DNA from: Bacillota bacterium
GTDB lineage: Bacteria > Bacillota > Sulfobacillia > JAJZYS01 > JAJZLH01
Direction: 5' to 3'
Assembly (NCBI GenBank): GCA_021803575.1
Contig: JAJZLH010000059.1
Span: 1 to 37,412 of the forward strand
Length of the DNA: 37,412 nt
This document shows positions 1 to 8,127 of this stretch, one piece after another (positions within the stretch are counted from its first letter, which is position 1; each line of letters starts with the position of its first letter). Both the position numbers and the translations under genes were made by a program. Below the pieces are notes generated by a model. It ran no database searches. It was given only the letters and a program-made list of their open reading frames with translations, and was not told the origin of the DNA.

Positions 1-860
1 GCCTCGACCGCGAGCGCCAGGGACGCCCAGTAGCGCGGGTTGACCTCTGCCAGCCAGAGGCGGCCGCTTCCCGCCTCCTCCAGGAACTCCACCTCCACCG
101 GCCCTCTAAAGCCCACCGCCTCCACCAACTGGCGGGCCAGCGCCACCAGGTCCGGGCGGTCTGAGCTGACCTGGACCGTGCTGGTGCCAAAGGGCTCGGG
201 ATACCAGCGCAGCTCCTTCTGCACAAAGCTGGCCGCCAGGGTGCCGGCCTGATCGTAGAGCAGCCCGACGTCCCACTTGGCAGCGACCGCGATAAACTCC
301 TGGGCCAGCATGCCGCCGCTTGGACCGGCCCAGCGCGCGACCCAGCGCCGGGCCTCGGCCCAGGTGCGGACGACTTCCACGCCGCGGCCGCCGCCGCCCA
401 GGCGGGGCCGCAGGATGAATCCGCCCGGCCAGCGCTGAAGGGCCTCCTTGAGATCAGCTTCGCTCGCCACGGCGTGCCACTGCGGCACTGCCACTCCGGC
501 CCGGGCTGCCGCGTGGGCTGTCCTCTCCTTGTCCCGGAAGGTCCAAAACTGCTCGGCCTCCGGGACCAGGCTCAGGGCACCCAGGGCACTGCCCAGGTGA
601 ATGGTGGCCTCGGTGCTCTCATCGTCCATCGGCATCACCAGATCGATGCCCTGTGTCCTGACCGCCTGCCCCAGCCAGTCGGCCAGCCTGTCCACATCTC
701 CGAGCGGCGGTGAGACGAGCGCGCCGGCGGCCCAGTGCGAAAAGCGGGCCAGGGCGATCGGCGTATCCTCGGCCACCCAGACCTCGTGGCCGGCGGCCCC
801 CAGCGAGCGCACAACGGTCAGTGTCTTTCTGAGCTGGCCGTCGGTGGTGAGAATCCTCAT
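1..860 (-). CDS. ATP-grasp domain protein (partial, C-terminus beyond window edge)
   Basis: About 286 residues are visible, starting MRILTTDGQLRKTL; the gene runs off the left edge. The N-terminal ~100 residues look like a pre-ATP-grasp Rossmann domain ending LVMPMDDEST. The ATP-grasp fold follows, with the nucleotide-binding segment FILRPRLGGGGRGVEVV and the metal-binding segment LAEVNPRYWAS near the edge. ATP-grasp enzymes join a carboxylate to an amine or other nucleophile through an acyl-phosphate; the substrate cannot be read here. The ATG overlaps the stop of the GT2 gene in an ATGA, so it is the last visible gene of the exopolysaccharide operon. It may add an amino acid or other decoration to a sugar or carrier, but that is inference. 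Reading this strand directly gives one uninterrupted frame from 860 to base 1. Confidence 0.8.
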   Translation of the reverse strand, partial: MRILTTDGQLRKTLTVVRSLGAAGHEVWVAEDTPIALARFSHWAAGALVSPPLGDVDRLADWLGQAVRTQGIDLVMPMDDESTEATIHLGSALGALSLVPEAEQFWTFRDKERTAHAAARAGVAVPQWHAVASEADLKEALQRWPGGFILRPRLGGGGRGVEVVRTWAEARRWVARWAGPSGGMLAQEFIAVAAKWDVGLLYDQAGTLAASFVQKELRWYPEPFGTSTVQVSSDRPDLVALARQLVEAVGFRGPVEVEFLEEAGSGRLWLAEVNPRYWASLALAVE

Positions 861-1666
861 CGCTCACCCGGCCCGCCGCCCACCACTGACACCCCTGCCA
901 GGGCCAGGCGAGCCCGCTGCCGGGCGTCCAGGCGCGGTCTGGTCAGAGAGCGCCCGAACGCCACCAGCGCCATCACGGCGTTGGTGATGCCGTCCCGATG
1001 GCGCACCCCCTTGCGGTAAAAGCGGATGGTCACCGGCTGGCTGTTGTCGACCCGTGCCCCCTGCCGGGCGGTCAGCACCGCGATCTCCTGGGCGCAGCCA
1101 TAGGCCAGGGCCGTGAAGTAGGGCAAGAGCCGCTCCACCGTCCAAAGCCGCATCACCCGAAACCCGCTCTCGGCGTCGGTGTAAGGCTGGCCGCCCAGGC
1201 GCGAGGCCCACCAGGACAGGCAGCGGTTGCCGAACCGCTTGCCGAACGGGTAGCGGCTGAGGTCGCGCCGGCCGAGCACCACATCGAAGGGCCCCTCGCT
1301 GAGCCGACGCACCAGGAGCGGGATTTCGGAGGGGAGATGCTGACCGTCGGCATCGAGCATGACCAGAACGTCGTCCCGGGCCAACCTGCCCTCATCCAGC
1401 TGCGTCATCAGGTAGGAGAAGCCGGTGAGCAGGCCCTTGGACATGCCGCGGTTTCGCGGGTGATGCAATACGACGCGGCCGGCACCGGCGGTCGCCCAGG
1501 CGTCCAACAGCCCGGTGGAGCCGTCGGTTGATCCGTCGTCGACCACCACGGTCTGATCCACCCAGGCGCCGATCTCGGCCAGCACCCCGATCACGGTGGT
1601 GCGCTCGTTGTAGACCGGGATCAGCGCCGTGGTGACGGGGTGATTGCCAGACGCTGTCAGGGCCAC
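857..1666 (-). CDS. Family 2 glycosyltransferase (dolichyl-phosphate mannosyltransferase-like)
   Basis: 269 residues. The GT-A fold is clear: TTALIPVYNERTT at the N-terminus, VVVDDGSTDGS (nucleotide binding) and VLVMLDADGQH (the DxD metal/sugar-nucleotide site). ESGFRVMR, a segment typical of polyprenyl-phosphate mannose/glucose synthase relatives, follows. No C-terminal membrane segments are seen, so it is a soluble or peripheral enzyme that would transfer a sugar from a nucleotide donor, probably to a lipid phosphate. I chose the GTG at 1666 because GGTGA lies just upstream and it leaves only 4 bases after the preceding stop; an upstream GTG at 1720 would add 18 residues overlapping the previous gene. 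A polyprenyl-phosphate sugar product would suit the two GT-C-like neighbours, which need such donors (inference). Confidence 0.85.
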   Translation of the reverse strand: MALTASGNHPVTTALIPVYNERTTVIGVLAEIGAWVDQTVVVDDGSTDGSTGLLDAWATAGAGRVVLHHPRNRGMSKGLLTGFSYLMTQLDEGRLARDDVLVMLDADGQHLPSEIPLLVRRLSEGPFDVVLGRRDLSRYPFGKRFGNRCLSWWASRLGGQPYTDAESGFRVMRLWTVERLLPYFTALAYGCAQEIAVLTARQGARVDNSQPVTIRFYRKGVRHRDGITNAVMALVAFGRSLTRPRLDARQRARLALAGVSVVGGGPGER

Positions 1667-1670
1667 TGTC

Positions 1671-2477
1671 TCACCGCCCGCGCACAATATCGCCAGCCGG
1701 TGTGCGGACGCCCTGCGCATAGTCGAAGGGGGCGGCGTAGTGCAAGAAGCCGAACTTGCGGGCCAGAGCCTTCAGGTATTCCAGCTGCCGGTCCGAGTCG
1801 GCTGACGGCGCGACCAAGGACAGGAGCATCGGCACCAGGCCCAGCGTGTTCGAGTACTGGAGCAGGGTGTCGAGCGTCATCTGCGCCCACGGCGCCGCCA
1901 GCTCCTCTTCGGACAGCGTCCCCTCCCAGCAGATGCCATCCAGGTAGCTGGCCACCAGCGGCAAGAGCAGCCACAACCCGTTGTTCATCACCACCAGCTT
2001 GTCCGGGAACACACTCCTCGCCATCCGCACCAGGTCGGCCGCGGCCGAGAGCAGCCAGCCGGTGTCACCAGCCACTGCCGGGTCCTCCACGTCGCCCAGG
2101 CTGTCCAGGAAGACGCCGTCCCACCCGGCGTGGGCCAGGGCTGTCATCTGCTCGAGCAGATGGTGCCTCCAGACGGCCGAGCGGGGATCCACCACGTAGG
2201 TGCCAAACTCCTCCCGAAGCCACGGCTCGCCATTGACGCGCAGGAGATCCCGGCTCTGCAGTCTCAGTTTCTGGACGACGTGCGGGGCGGCTTCCATGGC
2301 GCCCACATAGGCCAGCAGCTTCACCCCGCGCCCCTTCAGGTAGGCGAGGTCAGCTGATCGCCAGCCATTCGGCTCCAGGATGGCCAGCTCGTATTGGTCG
2401 ATGCCCTGGAGCGGGCCGTACCCGTAGTAGACGGTGTAGGAGCGGGCGCGGATGCGCGGCGGTTTGAGGCTGGGCAC
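1671..2477 (-). CDS. GH114/GH166-like glycoside hydrolase (PelA hydrolase-like), no signal peptide
   Basis: 268 residues with a TIM-barrel pattern of the endo-alpha-1,4-polygalactosaminidase group. Visible are YELAILEPNGW, then KLLAYVGAMEA (the strand that usually reads YLSVGE), GWDGVFLDSLGDVED (a hallmark acidic strand), VVMNNG and ICWEGTL. Relatives (Ega3, the PelA hydrolase domain, TM1410) cut galactosamine-rich polymers such as Pel. It starts at a GTG with GGAGG ten bases upstream. The N-terminus MPSLKPPRIRARSYTVYYG shows no signal peptide or membrane anchor, unlike exported PelA, so it may act in the cytoplasm, leave by another route, or be mis-started. It lies 24 bases after the HD-GYP gene in the same operon. 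The family is fairly sure; the actual substrate is inferred from pelF and pelG. Confidence 0.72.
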   Translation of the reverse strand: MPSLKPPRIRARSYTVYYGYGPLQGIDQYELAILEPNGWRSADLAYLKGRGVKLLAYVGAMEAAPHVVQKLRLQSRDLLRVNGEPWLREEFGTYVVDPRSAVWRHHLLEQMTALAHAGWDGVFLDSLGDVEDPAVAGDTGWLLSAAADLVRMARSVFPDKLVVMNNGLWLLLPLVASYLDGICWEGTLSEEELAAPWAQMTLDTLLQYSNTLGLVPMLLSLVAPSADSDRQLEYLKALARKFGFLHYAAPFDYAQGVRTPAGDIVRGR

Positions 2478-2501
2478 CGGGCTGTTTCCTCCCCGCTCGG
2501 A

Positions 2502-4103
2502 CTAGATCTCGGGCTCTCTCGGCACAATGCCCCGGCTGGCCATCGTGCTGAGCAGCAGGTCGACCATGGCCGGGTCCAGCTGCGTCGAGCGCAGTTTATC
2601 CACCTCGAACAGGGCGCGCTCCGGCGGCAGGCCGGCCCGGTAGCTGCGGGCCGAGGTGCGCGCCACGTAGTTCTCCGCGGTGGCAAGCAGGCGGCCAGCC
2701 AGCGGGATGTCCTCGCCGGCCAGACCCTCCGGGTAGCCCAGGCCGTCCCAGCGCTCGTGGTGGTAGCGTACCGCATCGCGGACAGTGTGGGAGGCGACCT
2801 GTTCGGGCAGGCTGGCCAGGAGATCGTACCCGATCTCAGGATGGCGCTGAATCAGGGCCCGGCTGGTCTCGGACAGCGTGCCTTTGGTCATGGGCAGATC
2901 GAGGCTCACCGCCACCATGCCCAGGTCATGGAGGCGTCCCGCCATCTCAATCTGGGCCAGGTCCGAAGCGCTCATGCCGAGCGAGCGGCCCAGGCTCGTC
3001 GCCACCTCGGCGACCTGGCGGGAGTGACCCTGATTGAAGGGGTCGGCGGCGTCCAGCATATCGACGATGGCGTAGAGGGTTTCCACATAGCTGGCCGTGG
3101 TGGCGGCGGAGAGGGCCCGGCCCTGGAAGGTGGCGGCCAGGCTCTGCCCCAGCACGGCGAGGAGGCGGCGCAGGTGGTCGCTGGCGGCGATGGCTTCCTT
3201 GGCGGCATAGACCACCGCTCCCCGCTCTCGCCCGGCCGCCACCGGCACCACCACGAAGCCCTTGTAGCCCAGACGCAAGACGGGCGCCGGTAGCCTCGGT
3301 GCCGACCACACCGCCGCCTGGGCGACCGGCAGGGCGGCTGCCAGCTGGCGGGGGTCGATCGCCTCCACCAGCGCCTGATCTTCTCCCTGCCAGAGCATGT
3401 CCGTCTCACCGGCACCATCTTGCCAGTGTGCAAAGTAGCCGCTGTTCGCAGCCAGCGCCTCGCTGCCCAGCCGGCAGACCAGGCGCAGCACCTCGTCCAC
3501 CTGCAGCACAAGTTCCAGGGCTCGCTGCTGCGTGGTGGCCTCGATGCGGTTCTCCTCGGCGCGCCGGCCGAGGCGGTCGGCGTAGAGCACGACTGCCAAA
3601 AGGGGGCGCAGGCGGTAGGCGTAGGCGAGCAGGGCCTGGCGCAGGGGCTCGTCCAGGTGAAAGCGGGCCGGCACCGCAATCCGGAGCAGCGCCTGCTCTC
3701 CGCAGCTGATACTGACATAGGGCTCCACCTTGGTGCCGTCCACGACCAACTGCAGGGGGTCGGCCGGCATGGGCAGGTCAAGCGGCGCCTGGCGGATCGG
3801 CCCCCCGCCCACCAGTCCCGCATAGTTGGGCCCGATGGTCGGTGTGCCAGTCGCCGTGCGGGTCGCCTTCAGCAACAAGGGGCCCTCCGCGGCGTCGGCG
3901 GCGTAAGCGTAGTAGCCCGGCGCCTCCACCAGCTTGCCCAGGCCGGTGAGGGCGGCGAACAGCGTGGCCTGCAAGTCATAGGGCGGCTTCATGGCATTGA
4001 GCACTTCCCCCCATGCCTCGTCGACCGAACCCTGGCGGGCGGGCCGGCGGCCGAACAGGCCGAGGGCGGAACTCACCAGAAGCGCCCAGACGCCGCTATC
4101 CAT
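2502..4103 (-). CDS. GAF-like/HD-GYP domain protein with altered catalytic motifs
   Basis: 533 residues. Residues ~40-170 and ~195-320 look like two GAF-type sensory domains (tentative). An HD-GYP domain fills ~340-500, with GHS (H360), HDLGM (392-396), RHPEIG (H421) and YHHERWDGLGYP (447-458). HD-GYP proteins hydrolyse or sense cyclic-di-GMP. Two usually conserved positions differ: the Lys of HDxGK is Met, and the VADxFDA segment reads ATAENY (474-479), so Asp is replaced by Glu. Metal binding may persist while catalysis is changed. In Pel systems c-di-GMP controls synthesis through PelD, a GAF/degenerate-GGDEF receptor; no PelD is visible here, so this protein could supply the signal input (inference). 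Only the first ~17 residues are hydrophobic, possibly a membrane anchor. It sits 30 bases after the second large membrane protein. Confidence 0.82.
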   Translation of the reverse strand: MDSGVWALLVSSALGLFGRRPARQGSVDEAWGEVLNAMKPPYDLQATLFAALTGLGKLVEAPGYYAYAADAAEGPLLLKATRTATGTPTIGPNYAGLVGGGPIRQAPLDLPMPADPLQLVVDGTKVEPYVSISCGEQALLRIAVPARFHLDEPLRQALLAYAYRLRPLLAVVLYADRLGRRAEENRIEATTQQRALELVLQVDEVLRLVCRLGSEALAANSGYFAHWQDGAGETDMLWQGEDQALVEAIDPRQLAAALPVAQAAVWSAPRLPAPVLRLGYKGFVVVPVAAGRERGAVVYAAKEAIAASDHLRRLLAVLGQSLAATFQGRALSAATTASYVETLYAIVDMLDAADPFNQGHSRQVAEVATSLGRSLGMSASDLAQIEMAGRLHDLGMVAVSLDLPMTKGTLSETSRALIQRHPEIGYDLLASLPEQVASHTVRDAVRYHHERWDGLGYPEGLAGEDIPLAGRLLATAENYVARTSARSYRAGLPPERALFEVDKLRSTQLDPAMVDLLLSTMASRGIVPREPEI

Positions 4104-4133
4104 GGCCCGCCCCCCTATCCTCGGATGCTTCGC

Positions 4134-6122
4134 TCATGGCTGCTGGATCCAGATGACGAGCAGCTGGCTATTGTGGAAGTATACGCTGGCCGTGTGTGGA
4201 TGGGACTTCAGGTAGGCCAGCCCCCAGACCAGGGCCCGCCCGCTGACGGCGGCTCCTTGCACGCCCGAGTAGACGGCGGTGCCACCGCCGGAGGGCAGGG
4301 GCAGGCGGGCGTCGGCCGTGGTGACGGGATGGCCGAAGCCGGGCGGCTCGAGCGGGATATCCAGGAAGATATCGGGCGTCAGGATGGCCAGGTGCCTGGC
4401 GTCCAGCGGGCGGAAGCTGGGGTTTTCGGCATTGGCCAGCTGGGCCTGGGCCACAAAGGTGATGAGCTCCACGTGCCAGCCCTTGCCCAGCACCTCGCTG
4501 TACTGCTGGGTCGGCGAGATCAGGGTCCAGGTGTAGGCGGGGAAGGCGTTGCTGATCTCGAGGTAGACCCGGCCTGAGCCCACCGGCTCGAAGCGCCTCA
4601 GCGGCGCCGGCCGAAGTGGTGCCAGGTAGAGGCTGGGGCCGAGGGTGACCAGGAGGAGCATGACCGCCACCGCCTGATTGGCGCGCTGGCTGAGCGCTCC
4701 CAGGAAGGCCCAGCCGAAGAAGGCGCTGACCACCAGCACCCCGACCACGTCGGACGCCAGGCCTGCGCCGCCCACGTCGTAGAGACCAAACGGCTGGAGG
4801 TGGGTGAGGCCGAAGCCGGCGGCAATGGTCAGGGCCATGCCCAAGGTCACCGCAGACCACTGGCGGGAGGTGCGGGCAGTCACGGCAGCCTGGATCAAGA
4901 GGCCGAGCACCACCGCTCCCACCAACAGCAGGCTGCGGGGGCCGCTCAGCCAGCCGGTCAGCCCGAGAGGGGTCACGAATGGGATGCGCATGGTCCAGAG
5001 GATGGTGAGCGGCGCCACCTTCAGCAACAGCCCGAAGGCGATGGGGATGAGCCCGATCAGGGCGGCCATGAGCACTGCTGCCAGGGCCATAAGGCTCCTC
5101 CGCCAGGCTTCGGCGAAGAACACCGCCCTGCTCACGCCCAGCAGGAGGACGGCAGCCACGAGATACGGCAGGAGCAAGGGCTCCACCAGTGCTGTGACCA
5201 GGGTGGCCAGGGTCAGCATCAGCCGGTCGCGGCGGTCTCCGTCGCGCAGCCAGCGCAGGCAGAAGGCGATGCCAAACAGCAAGAAGGCCAGGGCCAGCTT
5301 GGGCGCCGCCGGGGCGGTCAGGTGCCAGGGCACGCCGCCGGCGGTGGGCAAGGTGGTGAGAGCGGCCATGACGACGGTTGCAAAGGCCGCCCACAGACTG
5401 CCGCCAGACACCTCCCAGGCCAACGTGCCGGCAGCCAGTGCGATCATCACGGCGGTGAGGGCACCCCAGAAGCGCAGGATCAACAGCGGGTTGTTCAAGA
5501 ACAAGGTGGCCAGGGCAGCCACCAGCACATGCAGGCCCTCCGGGAAGAGGCCCAGCACATAGGGCCCCTGGTTCAGGGCTATCTCCTTGACCGCCAGGAG
5601 ATCCACATACCCCTCGGCGGTGCCGGGGGCAACCTGCTGGAGGGGTCCCAACAGGTGCCAGACGAAGGTGGCGAGAAGCGCCAGGGCGGTGCCGAGCACC
5701 AGCGGCTGACGGAGGCTGGCGAGGGCGTGCCGGATGGCCTGCACCAAGTCGCCGAGATAGGACCAGACGAACCAGATGAAGCCGTGCTGGCTCTCTGGAT
5801 CCATGGTGTCCCAGAACCGGCTGGCCTTCCTGGCACTGACCTGGCGCTCCTCGGTGCTCTGGCGGCGTCGCCCCCTGGTGGCGACCAGGGCCGTGCCGAT
5901 CACGGCCGCGGCGATGCTGGTGGCAAGTTCCACGCTGCGGGCCAGGGTGAGCAGAAAGGTGACGCCCGTCCAAAAGGCCACCCCGGCCACCAGCACCGTG
6001 CTGAGCCGCACCAGGGTGCCCTCGCCCTCCCGCCCGGCCAGAGCGACCGCCGGCAAAAGCAAGATCGCCACCACAAAGCCGAGCAGGGTCTGAATCAGGG
6101 CACCGAGTGAGCCCAGAATCAT
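4134..6122 (-). CDS. Large polytopic membrane protein, GT-C glycosyltransferase-like (paralogue 2)
   Basis: 662 residues with roughly 12-14 hydrophobic segments and a C-terminal soluble tail of ~140 residues. The key region (~residues 190-280) reads EGYVDLLAVKEIA ... GLFPEGLHVLVAAL, the arrangement of an acidic loop followed by a Pro-x-Gly-x-His motif seen in GT-C-fold integral membrane glycosyltransferases. These use lipid-phosphate sugars on the outer face. It parallels the upstream gene in length, in this motif and in the tail (TWTLISPTQQYSEVLGKGW here; TWLAISNNFGYSLALGQGF there), so the two are probably tandem duplicates. The start codon is 3 bases after the previous stop. No named family was recognised, and a polymerase or flippase role is also possible. 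Confidence 0.7.
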   Translation of the reverse strand: MILGSLGALIQTLLGFVVAILLLPAVALAGREGEGTLVRLSTVLVAGVAFWTGVTFLLTLARSVELATSIAAAVIGTALVATRGRRRQSTEERQVSARKASRFWDTMDPESQHGFIWFVWSYLGDLVQAIRHALASLRQPLVLGTALALLATFVWHLLGPLQQVAPGTAEGYVDLLAVKEIALNQGPYVLGLFPEGLHVLVAALATLFLNNPLLILRFWGALTAVMIALAAGTLAWEVSGGSLWAAFATVVMAALTTLPTAGGVPWHLTAPAAPKLALAFLLFGIAFCLRWLRDGDRRDRLMLTLATLVTALVEPLLLPYLVAAVLLLGVSRAVFFAEAWRRSLMALAAVLMAALIGLIPIAFGLLLKVAPLTILWTMRIPFVTPLGLTGWLSGPRSLLLVGAVVLGLLIQAAVTARTSRQWSAVTLGMALTIAAGFGLTHLQPFGLYDVGGAGLASDVVGVLVVSAFFGWAFLGALSQRANQAVAVMLLLVTLGPSLYLAPLRPAPLRRFEPVGSGRVYLEISNAFPAYTWTLISPTQQYSEVLGKGWHVELITFVAQAQLANAENPSFRPLDARHLAILTPDIFLDIPLEPPGFGHPVTTADARLPLPSGGGTAVYSGVQGAAVSGRALVWGLAYLKSHPHTASVYFHNSQLLVIWIQQP

Positions 6123-6125
6123 GAC

Positions 6126-8117
6126 CTAGCCGCCCGAAGGGGCCGGCCGCCCAGCGGCTGCGGCGGTCGGGTGCAAGGAGAGTTCGTACACCGTCAGCTC
6201 CGGGCTGGAGAAGAAGACCGTCGGTGGCGAGTGGGTGGCGTCCCACTTGGCGAGCCAGGCGGTGATGAGGGCGGTGTCATGGCGGTCGATGGCGGCGTAG
6301 AGCGCCCCGGCAACTGCCGCCGGCGCCAGGTGGTAGTGGTGGTTGACGAAGAAGAAGATCTCGCTCTGCGCCAGGGGATACGGCCGCACCCCACCACCAG
6401 GGGCGTAGTGCGGCCACCGGTAGGGCGCGGTCGGCGAGACGTGGCTGACGAAGACCGGCACATCAATCTGAAAGCCCTGGCCCAGCGCCAAGGAATAGCC
6501 GAAGTTGTTGGAGATGGCCAGCCAGGTGCCGGCCGGCTGGGTGGTGGCGATCTGTTCGTAGGCGGCGACATAGGCGTCTGAGGTCATGGAGTAGGGAGTC
6601 AGAGCGGGCGGCGGGTAGGCCATCCAGGCGAAGGCGCTAAGCGCCATCGCAGAGATTAAGGACAGCCAGGCGGCCGCCTTCTCGCGCACCACCCAGCCCA
6701 CCACCTCCTCGATCAGGCACCATGCCATGGCCAGCCCCAGCGCTTCACAGAAGGCGACAAACTCGCCGCTCCTGGTGGTGAGCAGGGCGGAGTTGATGCC
6801 AAAGCGCGGCAGCTGCTGGACCGCCACCGCCCCGGCCAGGCTGAACAGAGCTACCAGCGGCGCGCCGATCTGCGCCCCCTCCTGGCGCCGAATCAGGCGG
6901 AGGAGAAAGAGCAGAACGCAGCCCGCTGCTGCTACCTCAGCGACCCGGCTGATTTTGGGCGCGGGTAGGTTGGTGTGCGCGGTCAGGAAGCCGGCCGAGG
7001 AGGCGTAGAGTGGGATGCCCAAGAGGTGGGGCACGGCCACCGGCAGGACCACCAGCAGGGCAGTCAGCGGCACCCACTTCAGATACCAGCCCAGCGCCTC
7101 CCGGTCGATCCCTGCCGCCATCCAGCCCGCCACCGTACCGGCGACGGCGGCGATGGTGGCATTCAAAAGTGGGATGGGGTGGACCAGCCCGGTGATGGCC
7201 AAGAGGCAGACTGCGGTCCAGCGCCAGCCTCTCTGCCTGGGGTCGACCCAAGACTGGTAGACGAAGTAGGCGACTGGCAGTGCGAAGACGTTGCCGAACT
7301 CCTGGCTGTCGGTGGCGGCCTGGCGATCAGCCACGTAGGGGAAGAGGAAGAACATGGTGCCATAGAGCAGCATGGCCACGATGCCGGGTGCCACCCGGCC
7401 GGTCAGGCGCCAGGCCGAATAACCGACCGCCAGCACCATGGCCAGGCCGACGGCCGGCCCGAAGAACTTCTCAAACACCACCGGGCTGCCCAGGCTCAGC
7501 TTATCCAGCTCGGCCAGCACCAGGTGGAAGCCACGCGGGTAGATGCCGCCCGGGAACAGCTGCTGGGCCAGGATGTCCTTCATCCAGACGATGACCACGT
7601 AGGCGTCCGAATAGGGGAGGGCGGCATGGGTCCAGTTGCCCCAGAAGCGCACCACTGCCGACACACCGACCACCACCAGGGTGGCGATGGTGGCGATCAG
7701 GCCATAGAGGCTGGGCGGGCGGAGCTGGCGCCAGAAGCGCTGCCAGCCACCCTTGAACCCGTGCACAAGGCGGCCGGGGGCGGTTGCCAGCCGGTCCAGC
7801 TCAGCCAGGAAAGAGGCAGCCAGGCGCGAATTGGCCGAGAGTTCATAGCGGCTGCGATAGGCAGGCCGCACCGAGAAGCGCAGCAGGAAGATCAGCACGG
7901 CCAGCGGCACCCACAACAGGAGGTGGGCTGCCGTCAGAATGTACCCGACGACGATCAGGAAGAGGATCATGCGCGCCGCATTGGTGGCCAGGCGGTCCAC
8001 ATAATCCATCTCACCGTACTGCGGCAACGCATAGGCCGGCCACCAGACCAGCACCACCAGCACGGCCACCGCCAGCCGAGCCAGCGTTTCCACGGTCAGC
8101 CAGAGCGGGAGTGCCAT
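6126..8117 (-). CDS. Large polytopic membrane protein, GT-C glycosyltransferase-like (paralogue 1)
   Basis: 663 residues with many membrane segments, a cytoplasmic basic stretch near residues 80-140 and a C-terminal soluble tail. The GT-C-like signature is LPYSDAYVVIVWMKDI followed ~20 residues later by GIYPRGFHLVLAEL: an acidic residue in the first outer loop, then YPxGFH. I chose the ATG at 8117 (MALPLWLTVE), which begins 10 bases after the pelG-like stop with GGCGGG just ahead. A longer frame to 8195 overlaps pelG and has no membrane character. Together with its paralogue it could transfer sugars from polyprenyl-phosphate donors, or polymerise subunits, for the polymer exported by PelG. 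Neither is known in described pel operons. The function is inferred from fold-level similarity only. Confidence 0.72.
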   Translation of the reverse strand: MALPLWLTVETLARLAVAVLVVLVWWPAYALPQYGEMDYVDRLATNAARMILFLIVVGYILTAAHLLLWVPLAVLIFLLRFSVRPAYRSRYELSANSRLAASFLAELDRLATAPGRLVHGFKGGWQRFWRQLRPPSLYGLIATIATLVVVGVSAVVRFWGNWTHAALPYSDAYVVIVWMKDILAQQLFPGGIYPRGFHLVLAELDKLSLGSPVVFEKFFGPAVGLAMVLAVGYSAWRLTGRVAPGIVAMLLYGTMFFLFPYVADRQAATDSQEFGNVFALPVAYFVYQSWVDPRQRGWRWTAVCLLAITGLVHPIPLLNATIAAVAGTVAGWMAAGIDREALGWYLKWVPLTALLVVLPVAVPHLLGIPLYASSAGFLTAHTNLPAPKISRVAEVAAAGCVLLFLLRLIRRQEGAQIGAPLVALFSLAGAVAVQQLPRFGINSALLTTRSGEFVAFCEALGLAMAWCLIEEVVGWVVREKAAAWLSLISAMALSAFAWMAYPPPALTPYSMTSDAYVAAYEQIATTQPAGTWLAISNNFGYSLALGQGFQIDVPVFVSHVSPTAPYRWPHYAPGGGVRPYPLAQSEIFFFVNHHYHLAPAAVAGALYAAIDRHDTALITAWLAKWDATHSPPTVFFSSPELTVYELSLHPTAAAAGRPAPSGG

Positions 8118-8127
8118 CGCCGCCCGC

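Noticed and set aside
4168-6246. Very long minus-strand open frame (692 residues) in a second frame over the membrane protein
   Set aside because: It is Gly/Arg/Pro/His-rich low-complexity sequence without membrane segments, a typical GC-rich shadow of the GT-C-like gene at 4134-6122.
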